Origin: Saccoglossus kowalevskii
Taxonomy: Eukaryota; Hemichordata; Enteropneusta; Harrimaniidae
DNA: 31,094 bases
Direction: 5' to 3'
Assembly (NCBI RefSeq): GCF_000003605.2
Contig: NW_003156736.1
Location: 112,939-144,032, forward strand
Shown here: in pieces, positions 9,601 through 19,408 of the stretch
Numbering within the stretch: position 1 is the stretch's first letter
Layout of the letters: each line of letters starts with the position of its first letter
Translations under genes and position numbers: made by a program
Notes under the pieces: model-generated
Database searches by the model: none
The model's input: the letters and a program-made list of their open reading frames with translations, nothing else
Told to the model about the DNA's origin: nothing

Positions 9601-11328
9601 TGCTCCTCAGCATATCTTGGAATCAATATAAGTATAGATATCAAAATGTGTCATTCATATTTATTGTGTGTGAATTAAAAACATGTTTTTGATATTTTAC
9701 GAATATCTCGTAAAATATTTCCACATTTTTCGCACATACACAAGTAAAAGTGACACTGTCGGGCGGGTACATGTTGGCGTCTAATGGGATATTTATTAAC
9801 TCAGGAATGCATAAACATCTGCGAAACCAAGGAACTTTCATGATTGACCTATTATTTATTCCAAAGCATATCTTTTTAAATATCAATACACATGAGGTGA
9901 TCAGGTGTCTTCATTACAAATGTATCCTGACGCATGAGATAAAGTATAGTTTTAAAAATGTTAACACCAAGCAACTCACATGTTCTCCATATTTCACAGC
10001 AAGGGGGCAGTATAACTTCAAACCTTACAGATCTTTCTTTAATCTCAGTGAATTTCTAATGTATGAAATGGTTCTGAGTCAATGCAAAACTACTTCCAAG
10101 ATTGTACCTGATTGGCTACCCAACCCTAACACCTAATAATCAGACCAATCAGAGAGCAGCTTCTTTGTTGACATATATTTTCGACGTATCAAATTTTGCC
10201 TTGTATCTTGTTGCTCTACCTGTGTTCAATTTCATCAGATTACTCATTCATTTAATGATATGTATGAAAATTTTAATATTTTTATTTATTTTTCAGGACA
10301 CTAGCGAAGAGAAGGTAAATGTAGAAGAAAAGATCACTTACACAACTTTAAAAGAAGAAAACAAAGGTGCTCTCACGGTGACAAGGTATAAATACTCAGT
10401 CTATTTGTAATTAAAAGATTAAAAACTCTTGTCGCTAGAAATTCTCAACATAATCGGTTTTATAGACATTTTTCGTTCACTGCGAAAATCCCACGTTGTG
10501 CATGAAATCTAACGTAAAAACAGGACAAACAAAGGTCATAGCGTTGTAGTGGCGTCAAACAACGCGTGGGCTTCGACAAAGTATTTTGGGGGACATTTCC
10601 ATGCTTAATAATGTGATGTCCACATTTGATGATAGGCAATTTTCCTCTGTTGAAGAACGGCCGGTCATTGTGAGTTACGAAATAAAGAAATTCAAGTTCA
10701 AATTCAAATCAATTGATTTTTGCGGCAGACGTTCGTCGCGCGTCTTTCATGCAACTCGCGAGATCTCACAGTTGAACGGGAAATCACCTATTGTAAACTA
10801 TCCATAACAATAAACTCTGGGGGTGATTTTCGCTGTGATGTACTTTATAATTGATCGACCTTAGACGTTAATACCCACTGAAATCGTGGTGAAAGTGAGA
10901 GAGCCACAAAACTTGTTTTTTGCGTCTCAAAGTGTTGCATTCTATCCTGTCATCACGTTCACGCTTCCATTGATTTATGTAATCCTGATATTTAGAGCAG
11001 TGAATACAATGTTTGAAGAGATTTCGGGGGCCATGCACTTACGAAAACGGTCTATTGATAAACTGCTAAAAACTTGTAATCATAATCATAAACTCTTCTC
11101 TAAAAACCTGAATAGGATTTATGGGTTAACGCAAGTTGTACAAGTTTCCATGTCGATTATTATGACACATTTCATCATTTTCTTAATTGTTTATTTTATT
11201 AATTATCGATTATATCCAACTCTCTTCTTAGTCCACTTCCGCCGTCCAGAAACTCGAAAAGATCCATTCACTATGATGTCTCCGAAGAGGAGCTGATGGC
11301 CAGCATTGAGCAGCAGTTTGACCTTTGA
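3557..11328 (+). CDS. cystin-like small protein, four exons, about 95 residues
   Basis: Joining 3557-3607, 4665-4715, 10297-10385 and 11232-11328 gives 288 nt, an uninterrupted 95-codon reading frame plus stop. Every junction is GT-AG with compatible phases (0, 0, 2). The start ATG has a strong context (A at -3, G at +4). The last exon encodes SIHYDVSEEELMASIEQQF. From memory this closely matches the cystin C-terminus (YDxSEExLMASIERE). Cystin is a lipid-anchored ciliary membrane protein linked to polycystic kidney disease in mice. The middle is charged and low in complexity (EEKVNVEEK). There is no membrane segment. Unlike vertebrate cystin (about 150 residues, Met-Gly start), the protein begins Met-Asp-Val-Pro-Cys, so N-myristoylation is not predicted unless another first exon exists. 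The gene structure is fairly secure; the family name rests on one short motif. Confidence 0.6.
3818..4063. mobile_element. MITE with TTAA flanks and CCTTTTCACC ends
   Basis: Opens TTAACCTTTTCACCACCA and closes GGGGGTGAAAAGGTTAA, giving terminal inverted repeats inside TTAA. TTAA target sites are typical of piggyBac-type elements. At about 245 bp it has no room for a transposase. It sits in intron 1 of the cystin-like gene. Confidence 0.8.
4064..4664. other. rest of cystin-like intron 1, nothing distinctive
   Basis: AT-rich intron sequence. A 65-codon ORF at 4394-4591 is Cys-rich but has no splice support and no recognised domain; I treat it as chance. Confidence 0.5.
4665..4715 (+). CDS. cystin-like gene exon 2
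   Basis: The acceptor TTCATTTCAG leads into VQNGFDPIKFKAANMKK (17 codons). It ends AAAAAG|GTTAGT in phase 0. The exon is short and flanked by a good pyrimidine tract. Confidence 0.55.
4744..4975. mobile_element. MITE, same TTAA / CACCACC family, diverged copy
   Basis: It shares TTTTTTCGCCACCAG at the left, the TCTTCTGAAAGAAAGTGCAG core and GTGAAGAAGTTAA at the right with the 3818-4063 element. The termini are eroded. It lies 28 bp after exon 2 of the cystin-like gene. Confidence 0.65.
5901..6430. repeat. 280-bp higher-order duplication in the minisatellite
   Basis: The block at about 5901-6150 reappears at about 6181-6430, offset by 280 bp, with no difference that I can see. This is a four-unit segment duplicated as a whole and implies recent unequal exchange or slippage. 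Confidence 0.8.
6441..6990. repeat. 350-bp higher-order duplication in the minisatellite
   Basis: The block at 6441-6640 is repeated at 6791-6990, 350 bp (five units) away. It differs at only a couple of positions (GGAAG versus GGCAG, CGTATAAG versus CGTGTAAG). Confidence 0.8.
8506..8519. promoter_or_regulatory. RFX X-box-like site in intron 2
   Basis: GTTGCCATGGCAGC differs by one base from the symmetric X-box GTTGCCATGGCAAC. It is intronic; activity is unproven. Confidence 0.3.
8594..8635 (+). other. G-rich tract with quadruplex potential
   Basis: A run of ten or more G followed by GGGGAGGGGG and AGG blocks within about 40 bp. The spacing of four G-runs is compatible with a G-quadruplex on the + strand, which is the sense strand of the cystin-like transcript. 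Confidence 0.4.
9207..9476. repeat. three direct copies of CTCAATTGCTTTGATACTTG
   Basis: A 20-bp motif recurs at 9207-9228 (one mismatch), 9302-9323 and 9455-9476. An associated TTCTCTATTTTTA follows two of the copies. The units are about 95 and 153 bp long, so this is an old, eroded long-period tandem repeat or part of a dispersed element. Confidence 0.7.
10297..10385 (+). CDS. cystin-like gene exon 3
   Basis: The acceptor TTTATTTTTCAG leads into an acidic/basic segment beginning DTSEEKVNVEEKITYTTLK. It ends GTGACAAG|GTATAA in phase 2. The composition is more codon-like than the surrounding intron. Confidence 0.6.
10386..11231. other. cystin-like intron 3, no other gene
   Basis: An 846-bp intron with normal GT-AG ends. 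It contains a 136-codon ORF (10886-11296) that overlaps exon 4 in another frame. That ORF is hydrophobic and AT-driven and is not considered real. Confidence 0.5.
11232..11328 (+). CDS. cystin-like gene exon 4 with stop
   Basis: The acceptor TCTTCTTAG opens the exon in phase 2. It encodes SPLPPSRNSKRS, then IHYDVSEEELMASIEQQFDL and TGA. The Ser-Pro-rich stretch followed by YDxSEEELMASIE is the cystin-like signature. A GTTGTTATGGCAAC palindrome follows 24 bp after the stop. Confidence 0.7.
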
Positions 11329-12068
11329 CCCCCAGACTATGCTGGTGTGCTGTTGTTATGGCAACCCTGAACAGCATTAAGGGATGGCAAATCAATTTGA
11401 CGATGTTTTTTCCCAACAGTAAATTGATTCAACAGATATTTATGAAAAAGTTATATTTTTATGGAATTCAATACATTGATAACTGTGTGTTGATTATTAA
11501 AACTTATATTTCCGTATTCCACTGAAATTGTATGTATGTAATTGTTAAAAAGATTCCAGCCATGTATTTTTTTACATTTAGCTTGCACGTTTTTTAATTG
11601 ATCAATGAATATATACCGGTATTCGTTTCTGGATTCACTCTGCATATTGGTTTTCATCAAATTTTCAAGTACATCATTCTTACACTCATTTGTTTTAATT
11701 TAAATTTGTTAACGAGCTAGTTTTTAACTGTTAAGTACAATACGCTTCTAATACAGCAAACACTTTGAAAGCAATTAATCTCGCGTACCCTGATGACGCT
11801 CTTGCCATAAATAACACTAAAATGTTATGGAAACTAACAACGTTGTATATTTCTGTCGCTTGGGACACATATCGAAAACAACATGATATGATGACTGGCA
11901 TTTTAAATGAATTTAAACTGATTCCACTTTATCCATCACCTATCTTACTGGGAAGTTATCTGTTATAATTCAAATCTCGGAGGTAATTAATTTTCTAGAG
12001 AAATATGAGCTTAATCGGCAATTCAGACCTTGCCTACATTTGAGCAAAGTAATAAGAAAAATAATGAT

Positions 12069-12203
12069 GTAGTGATCTGCATGACTTGTACCACAGTCGT
12101 CACATCGCGCCGTGTTCAATACAGGTCCCATCCGATGTATACTATGTGTAATATACATTGTTTGTTTACATGATATTCAAACGTGCGTTGTGCGACGACT
12201 GTG
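12069..12203. mobile_element. degenerate MITE, GGGCAGTGGT family
   Basis: The internal block (CCGTGTTCAATACAGGTCCC, then TGTGTAATATACATTGTTTG and ATTCAAACGTGCG) matches the interior of intact elements at 14261-14382 and 25547-25675. The termini are mutated (GTAGTGATC / GACGACTGTGG). Confidence 0.6.
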
Positions 12204-13609
12204 GATCTTGGTGGTTGCAGTAACGAGTGCTAATTAAAGTGAATTTGTTTGACGCTATATAAGCCAAGCAAGTACATAATAGTTACCGTGTCACAGTCAT
12301 CACGCAGAGTGCATTGTAATGTTGTGTAAACATTTTACAAGCATTGTGTACATGTATGCATATGACTCATAACAAACGTGACTATGCACACTGCTTTAAT
12401 CGGCAACATAAGATTTTAGTGTTATTTTTTCCAGTGAAAGTATTCTGTTATACTCATAAATTGATATTTTTATTACTTGATAAAATGAATGACATCATCC
12501 ATGACATCAAGACTATGAATGACTAAAAAAAAAAAATAACACACATTCGTCATTCACTGCAGGACTTAGGATCAAAGTAATTTCACTTTCATTACTTTCA
12601 ATTTACTGATTCTGACAAGATTGAATCATTAGATTTAAATAGAAAAACAAAACAATATTGTTCCAGAATTTAATTAGCTGAATTTGTTAATTAGTGAAAT
12701 TAAAACTCTGCTATAACTAGTAAATATAATTTGATTTTATGGTAGCTATTTTATCCCATACCTCTTAGGCCCAGGAAAAAAGTATTCATGTTTCTATTAT
12801 CGTTTAAAAATGGACTTGACTCCATTTCATGTATTGTTGAGTACATCCCCATCTTCACTCTGCCACTCTGCTAACACACAATAATAATCAGCATGTTCGT
12901 TATTCTTTTTATATACTTTCACAGGAGACAAATGTTTTACGAACTATGTACTATGTACCTGAAACAAAAATGTTCGTGAAGTTTAGTCGCTATGAACTTG
13001 TATTTATTAAATTGCAAAACATTCTGGCAGCGAAAATGAATCTGCTTACAATGTATTGAGAAAAGGATAACTGTAATTGTATTTATAAAATCAACGTTAT
13101 TTAATTAATAGTATCGCATTTGATCCATTAGAAGCGTATTGCCAATAGAAGCGCAATAAACCAAAGACTGTATTTATAGTATTTGCCAGATTAAAATTAT
13201 TTTAATTCATTTGACCACATACACCTCTGCTATTAACATAAGCATATACCTACTAAGGAGCAATATACAAGGACCATAGATAGCATTATGTAATGGAACT
13301 GTTATTTTTATTTTGTTGTTGTTGACAGTGGCATTTTTGTTTGTCATACCATTTGGAGTGACTCTCGGCAATTCAGCCTGGATAATGTTAGAAATATATA
13401 ATATATAGTTTTGTACATTTCAAAGTGCAATTATGGGTAATTACAAATGATGGCGATTGTCACCGCACATACACTGCATGTACCCATGTGTGGGTATGTC
13501 ATATGTGACCAATATCGAACATGTGTGTGAAGTATCGACCATATCATACGCCTTATTTTAATAAGAAATATTTACAAATGTATTAGCATGTCATTCTAGA
13601 CATGTTTTA

Positions 13610-13623
13610 CCTGTAGAGGGCGC
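13610..13623 (+). promoter_or_regulatory. CTCF-like motif
   Basis: CCTGTAGAGGGCGC agrees with the CTCF core CCASYAGRKGGCRS at all but one position. It lies in the gap between two convergent genes. Related but weaker AGGGCGC cores are at 16944-16957 and, on the other strand, 18937-18953. Occupancy is unproven, and AGAGGGCGCT may also be part of a dispersed repeat. Confidence 0.35.
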
Positions 13624-14260
13624 TGTGTTTTCAGTTTCAAAATGAGGCTTGCGGCTAGGCCACAAGTTGACCGCAGAGAGGATATACATGTAACTTTCCA
13701 GTTTGAAAAAACAAATTTGTTTATATTTACGATTTGTTTAATTGAGGTTTGAAAATTAATATTGTATGTTTAAAAATTTAGTGGTAATTTTTATGTAATT
13801 TTATCATATTGTTACCTATGCAAAAACATTTTTTTTTACATTGATGTAAAATTATTGTGGCACCGATATAGAGTTCCAGATCACACAGTTGTGTAATGAA
13901 AAATTACAATATTTTAATTCTGTCTACATTTTGTATTTAGGGGAAAACGACAACCCACTAAAAACGTCACCCCACCTTTGGGTATTTTGACAGATGTTCA
14001 CATCCTTTATCTGCTGTCAAATCCCCTATTTGGTTTTTCTGAATGTAGTTTTTAAATCGGACATCTAATAAAAGTCTTGGACGTAATTCCTATATATATA
14101 TATATATATACACTGGTACCGAACAATAAATAGTATACCTTTGTGTGCCCCACCCACATTTACATATTATATATTGGCACAAGTTGATCCATTATGTTAG
14201 AATGTGAGTATGCAGCCTCACTTTGGCAACTTGGAACCAGCACCTTTAATATGTCCATGC

Positions 14261-14382
14261 TTAAAGGGCGGTGGTCCTGGTGCAACATGTGTTTCAATTT
14301 CGAATGTATTTTACACGCATTGTGTTCGTCACTATGAGTCCTATATCGAACAGGACATGGTGCAATGACCACTGCCCTTTAA
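14261..14382. mobile_element. 122-bp MITE, TTAA AGGGCGGTGGT
   Basis: Begins TTAAAGGGCGGTGGTC and ends GACCACTGCCCTTTAA, with nearly perfect terminal inverted repeats and TTAA outermost. The interior resembles copies at 12069, 22187 and 25547 (CGAACAGGACATGG, GAGTCCTATATCG). It has no coding capacity. The TTAA flanks suggest piggyBac-type mobilisation, but the superfamily is uncertain. Confidence 0.85.
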
Positions 14383-15447
14383 TTTGACTTTTTCTTAAAT
14401 TTGATGCTATGTTTAATTGAGTGCAGGTGATTCCATTTTCTGTCTTGTATATTTAAGTCGAATTATTGGTGTTGGTAGGAGAAATTGAACAACATTGAAT
14501 TGACATTGAGATTCATTGTTTTCATGTGAAAAGACATCAAAGAAATACAACCTTCTTTCTGTGTCTGATACTTATAATTATTGCTTTTTCATGACCTCAT
14601 CACACCTCTTGCAACTCTGTATCAATTAGCAATCCAACTTTAAAATGGTTTTCATCAGAAAAGAAGTCCCTTGAAATCTATTTGAACCATTTTACGCTGA
14701 TGGGACTGCGGCTTTTCAGAGGTGTACAGTAAAGTTATTGAGATGTTGTTCTATTTACACTGTTACAACTACTGTATCATGTTGCTTCAGAAGCAAAATG
14801 GGATTTGTTTTGCATATCAGAACTTTCGAAGGCCCAGACATTATCCTCACCACTGGAGGGAGTAGTACTGTCTTGTGCTATGTTGTTTGTAATGGAGGTT
14901 TTTCAATATTACATTTTGAAAAATTTTGAATCTTATAAAGTGTGCAAGTTAATATTTTTATGCAAAACCACACATGTATTATATAAATAATTTACACCAC
15001 ACCCAGGAGACTTGTCACCATGGTGATGTGATTAACAAAATGATAATTTTTCATGTTGCATTTTTTCACTTTATGATTAGTTTCACACGCAATGATTTTG
15101 TGAACTGAAAAAACATTTATTCAACGATAAATAAAAAAAAATGTTACACCAACAATTGATTTTCTTTTTCTTTTGAAGTTATTGGTTTCATCTTCAGATA
15201 TTTATGTCTGTATCGCTATGGTAACCCTGTCTACATTTCATCACCATTTTCAACTTTCATCACAATCTGCAAAAGTTTAGATGCTTTTGCGATAAAACAA
15301 CAACTCTACAATCAAATAAAATCAGCATCATCTCTATGTCAGTGACTGGTTGTTGCATGGGACTCACAAGTTTAAATCCTACCTCGTGTAAAAAAATGGG
15401 TTTACCTTCACCTTGGCTGTGTGCGTCACAGATTCGATAGGATGCAA
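14383..15447. other. intergenic, no gene seen
   Basis: AT-rich sequence with small chance ORFs. CCATGG-centred half-palindromes occur near 15014 and 15220. Nothing else is supportable. Confidence 0.5.
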
Positions 15448-15666
15448 ACATTTTCACCACCAGACTTTCTCACCTAAATTATTCTGCACTTTTTACTTAC
15501 ATTTCTAGCAGTAAACCCAAATTTTGAAGCCAACAGACAAAATTTAAGTCAATTTTCAGTTTCTCCTTTAAAAATATGGCTTTTTTGTCCCAAACTTTTG
15601 AGGGAAAGTGCAGAACTATTTTGTGAATTTGTGATAGAAAGAGAGAACTGGTGGTGAAAACATTAA
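15448..15666. mobile_element. MITE, CACCACC family, diverged copy
   Basis: ACATTTTCACCACCAGAC on the left faces GGTGGTGAAAACATTAA on the right. Internal blocks (CAACAGACAAAATTTAAG, GAGGGAAAGTGCAG) match the copies at 3818, 4744 and 1664. An old non-autonomous element. Confidence 0.75.
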
Positions 15667-17289
15667 GCCACTGAGTGAGAACTATTCACCAGCTTTGAGT
15701 GGATAGAACCTTGCGTGCAGGTGTTAAACTAAAGACACTACAGGGACTGGCAACTGTGGCAAACATCAAGGAGAATGAAACTATGTTCCATGTGACAACT
15801 CTTGGTGTGTTAGGTACCTAGATTTCTGGGTGCATGCAGTAAGTCCACAACTACTGTATCACATTTTTAGTCCCCACTTCAGGCGGATTATTAATTATTA
15901 TTTCCAGTTTCCTCCTGTGACGTCTCTAACATTTTCTCAGAAATACTGCAGCAGGTATTGATGAAACTTGGCAGGTTGATGAACAAGTCTGTGCCGAATA
16001 TGCACGTAAATATGCACATAATAAATGTCTGAATCAGTGACAGATCGATCGTACCATTACGAATCTCAGTGGAAACTGTAGAGGGGTGTCAGGGCTACAT
16101 TTTGATGGGAATTATAGTGGTGATACTGAAGCAAACCGAGGTTCTGGTAATATACAAAGACCTGAATTAACAAAGAAGGCAAGTTGTTATTAAAGGTACA
16201 TCAAGGTTTACTCAGATTTATGAATGCAGTTTCCTGAGCATGTATGAGATGTATAGTAGTTTGGTTGCACTTGTGTATTTTGGACCCGGGTCAATGACAG
16301 TTTTTAGTTATCATATTAAGGGAAATCACTTTATATGACGAGTTGTACCTAAATAGAGTACATATTAATTCAATTGTTTGCAGATGTTCCATGTAATATT
16401 TTAACACTAGTATTTTATAATTAAATAACTGGGACTATGACATTCATGTCTCGTTTCCAGTAGTTGTAACCAGTTTTTGAAAACGTGCTGTATACAAACA
16501 AGTTCACACCAGGTACATAAAATGACACAACATTCAATATTAATTTGAGAATTTTATTGCACGTAGTTAGGAGTAGAGGACAGAATAACTGATGGACTAA
16601 TACAGACTATAATATCGATGTTGTAAACTGCATTTCAAAGACCACTTTCCCGGAAAGCCGAAGATACGCTATTTCGCATGCGTGCACATCCTGGATATGG
16701 GGTGTAATGTAAACATACACGTTTGATATTGTGCTTCTTGGTGTACCAATCGATGTGACAAAAATAGAAGTCCCTTCTATCGAATATTAGCAAAATGATA
16801 TGTTTGGTGCATTTTCCACCATGACAAAGTGCCTAGGCATATTTCTACACCGGGGTCTCACTACTTCCAGGAAAATGAAATCACTTTCCTGGATTTCTAC
16901 ACCTGTTCAATCAAGACAGGGTGCTACTTTATACAGTATTCCATTGGTAGAGGGCGCTATTCATAGAATAGTTGTATTGCCCACATGCAATGTTTTTAAT
17001 CCAAGAAATTTCAAAAAGAGTGTCCTCCTCGATTTACAGTGGTGTTAGGTAAGTATCAATGTGATGTTTTCTCGGTATTGAAATAATAAATATTTTTCTT
17101 TATGCAAGTGTCTTATTTTAATAATATTATATATACATGCATGCATAATTAGCCTCAAAAAGGAAGATTGGTGTGTATGACATAAATGCATATTTCTGCC
17201 CAAAGTCAAGATTTGAAACAGCCTCACAGTGATAACCTTGGTATGCACAATAACAACCTTGTGTGCATTACAATCATAATCTGCACAAT
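15667..17289. other. intergenic with one weak exon candidate
   Basis: No recognised gene. At 16640-17050 the sequence is richer in CpG and holds TTTCCCGGAAA and TTCGCATGCGTGC (STAT-like and NRF1-like) motifs. These precede an 82-codon ORF (16800-17048) whose stop codon abuts a consensus donor TTAG|GTAAGT. The ORF matches no family I know; see findings. Confidence 0.4.
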
Positions 17290-17290
17290 A

Positions 17291-17698
17291 AGGCCGGATT
17301 TTTATTATCCCTTGTTTCAAGAACTCGCCAAATGAACAAGAGCCGAAAATTAAATAAAAATAAAATTTTATTTCAGTGTAATTTCTCACGCCCTTAGACT
17401 TGTAAGAGCAAAAAATTGCGAAAACAATAATATTTTTATCTTTATTTTTTTACCGTTCGCCGCATACCAAATCCAAGTTGCATTTTCGTGGGAGTAACAT
17501 GATCAAAGTACCGAAGTCTCGCACAGATGACAAACAGGGTTATACATGGAATAAAATTTTATTTCATTTCTTCTCTCTGATCAATGATCTCACTTACAAT
17601 TTTTTGAGGATCACACAAATCTAATGGAATTTTCTGTCCTCCTCAAAAAAATTGCCTTATAAAAACTTGAGAAACAAGGAATAAAAAAAGTCTGGCCT
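17291..17698. mobile_element. about 410-bp inverted-repeat element, AGGCC ends
   Basis: AGGCCGGATTTTTATTATCC at the left faces, in reverse complement, AGGCCAGACTTTTTTTATTC at the right. CTTGTTTC / GAAACAAG continue both arms inward. The interior has no usable ORF. Short stretches flanking both ends (CTGCACAA, CTTGTGTGCA) are also similar, so it may have inserted within another repeat. Confidence 0.7.
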
Positions 17699-18413
17699 AA
17701 CAATCTCAGTCTGCACAAGAATAAACTTGTGTGCACAATTTGATAAAGTGTCAGAGAATGTCACGAATCTCATTTACTGAGCTTCAATCCTGCTAGAGTT
17801 TTCCCATTTCCTCAACAGAAACACTTAGGTCCTTAGTATTGTTTAGCTGTGTTTTTGGCAAAGAAAACATCGTACATTACTCGGGCACTTTAAAATGTTG
17901 AATCAATAACATTACTCGACTCAATAATTAAGCAGCACATGTAGTTTGGGTGTTACCGGTAGTACTTTATCCTCCATTTTAATTTCACTCCGGAATAATG
18001 TGTACACAGCCAAAATATCTTCTCTTATGATTGCTCTGTTCTGTTTTGAAAAGGCTTTTTCTCTCATGAGAACATGTTTAATCGGCTAGCATTGGACAAA
18101 CTGTTTTAAACTTAAAAATATTTTTTTAGTTTAAGACACTTAGTTTTTATTACCTCTAGTCTAAAAAAGTCATATTTTTTTCTAACTGAACGAGTCATGT
18201 TTCATTCTATCCCATGCATACAAGATTATGTGTGCAAGGTTAGATTTATAGAACATACATGACTGCTTAACTGTTGTTTTTTTATAATCATGGTGCATGT
18301 TTACCGATCTTGAACTTTTTGACTGGAATGCGATACAAACAAAGAATAAAATTATGAGTGGTTCTACCATCGCCATTGTTTTTCCTTCGCTTTTATCAGC
18401 GCAGGGTTATTTT
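17699..18413. other. intergenic, nothing recognised
   Basis: AT-rich sequence without gene-like content or clear repeats. Confidence 0.5.
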
Positions 18414-18549
18414 TTACCAGACAATTTGGGCTTTGTAATATCTGCCATTACATCGCCCTGGGCAATCTTTTGGTCTACACATTTCTGAAAAAAAAAAATC
18501 AAATCTTCCAAGAGATCGCCCAGGGCGGGGTATCAGCCAAATCCGGTAA
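18414..18549. mobile_element. small imperfect inverted repeat around CGCCCTGGGC
   Basis: TTACCAGACAATTTGG and CGCCCTGGGCAATCTTTTGG on the left pair with CCAAGAGATCGCCCAGGGCG and CAAATCCGGTAA on the right. The pair makes an imperfect foldback of about 135 bp with TTACC ends. It is probably a MITE remnant. Confidence 0.6.
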
Positions 18550-18811
18550 TTCTGTAGTCCACTTAACCATTTACCTCAACAATTTTTTTTCACATATGAC
18601 CTTGTTTAGCAATAAGCAATCTATTTGCAATATACAATAAGATTTCCAAATATTTTCATGAAACTGTATTGACAGTATTAATTAATTTAATTTTAATATA
18701 AGATTATGTACCAAATTTTTAACTAGGTTGAGGGTATTGTAAGCTTTCTGTATGTAAATTATTTTTATTTTACTTTACCCTGAGAAATTCACAAATTAAT
18801 AGATCAACCTC

Positions 18812-18882
18812 TTTAATAGAAACAACCTGTCTATACAAGACAATTTCTCTAAGTAACTTAGGTGGTCGTTATACACAGGTTT
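18812..18882. mobile_element. short foldback related to the minisatellite unit
   Basis: AACCTGTCTATACAAGACAA on one side and GTGGTCGTTATACACAGGTT on the other form an imperfect inverted repeat. The reverse complement of the right arm (AACCTGTGTATAACGACCAC) closely matches the start of the 69-bp unit at 5285-7962. It looks like a single-copy relative of the sequence that was amplified there. Confidence 0.6.
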
Positions 18883-19019
18883 GACTTTATTAATAAATTA
18901 CAGTACATGTAAACCACCAGCCTGTAGGTACAGAAGTAGAGCGCCCTCAACGATATTTTCAAGTATTAAACTATGGAAATTTACAAGAACACTCGCTACA
19001 AAAAAAAAAAATTGACATA

Positions 19020-19405
19020 AATAACTACTATATAAATAAATAAATTTGTAATTTTTGTAATGCAAATGCTGCGGAGGACGAAAATCATTTAATATTTGAT
19101 TGTAACCATGACAGTGACTTACGACAGAGGTATTTAGGTTCAATACAGAATGAAATTCAAAATTTACCAGTAGTCATATTCGGTACTTTTTCAGGTCCAG
19201 TGAGAAAACTGGCAACTTTGTTTTGAAAAGGCTTTTTCTAAAAGATGAAATAGCCATGAATTAATTGATTGACATGATTTAAGTTTTCATAGCTTTCATT
19301 GTTTATTTGTAAATGTATCAGTTAATTTCTGAGATGACTTATAAGTTTGGGCTTGACAGCTCTTGGAGCTGCAAGTCACTATAATAAATAAATTACTACT
19401 ACCAC
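19020..19405 (+). mobile_element. 5'-truncated non-LTR retrotransposon 3' end
   Basis: The zinc-knuckle ORF end is followed by about 150 bp of 3' UTR and a simple-repeat tail (AATAAATAAATTACTACTAC). Short microsatellite tails are characteristic of several LINE clades. The left truncation point is not visible as a clean junction. A MITE starts within 5 bp of the tail. Confidence 0.65.
19047..19226 (+). pseudogene. LINE ORF2 C-terminus with zinc-knuckle motif
   Basis: An open stretch of 59 codons with stop reads CNFCNANAAEDENHLIFDC, a CxxC...HxxxxC zinc-knuckle-like signature. It continues as an (R)QRYLGSI-type tail. This is typical of the C-terminal end of non-LTR retrotransposon polyproteins. 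There is no reverse transcriptase upstream, so it is a 5'-truncated relic. It is encoded on the + strand and lies just 3' of the transferase gene. Confidence 0.7.
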
Positions 19406-19408
19406 TAC

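Larger units (their letters stand above)
7963..10296. other. distal part of cystin-like intron 2
   Basis: No gene is recognised. It contains a stray satellite-like fragment at 8168-8192 (TATATAAAGACCATCTGTCT), a G-rich run at 8594-8635, an X-box-like GTTGCCATGGCAGC at 8506-8519, and three direct repeats at 9207-9476. A 128-codon ORF at 9750-10136 has no recognisable domain and lies inside the intron. Confidence 0.5.
11329..14260. other. 3' flank and intergenic, no gene seen
   Basis: The cystin-like 3' UTR must start here; ATTAAA near 11494 is a possible poly(A) signal. A GTTGTTATGGCAAC X-box-like palindrome is at 11352-11365. A degenerate MITE-like block lies at 12069-12203, a CTCF-like motif at 13610-13623 and a short TA microsatellite at about 14092-14110. 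Short ORFs have no recognised content. Confidence 0.5.

Noticed and set aside
9750-10136. 128-codon + ORF
   Set aside because: It lies inside intron 2 of the cystin-like gene, has AT-driven composition and no recognisable domain.
10886-11296. 136-codon + ORF with hydrophobic stretches
   Set aside because: It overlaps the cystin-like last exon in a different frame and has no family resemblance; the exon frame has a far better motif.
13930-14040. possible small foldback with TAGGGGA / TCCCCTA ends
   Set aside because: The inverted similarity is short and imperfect, and no second copy was found in the window.
17045-17389. 114-codon minus ORF
   Set aside because: No recognisable content; it runs into the inverted-repeat element at 17291.
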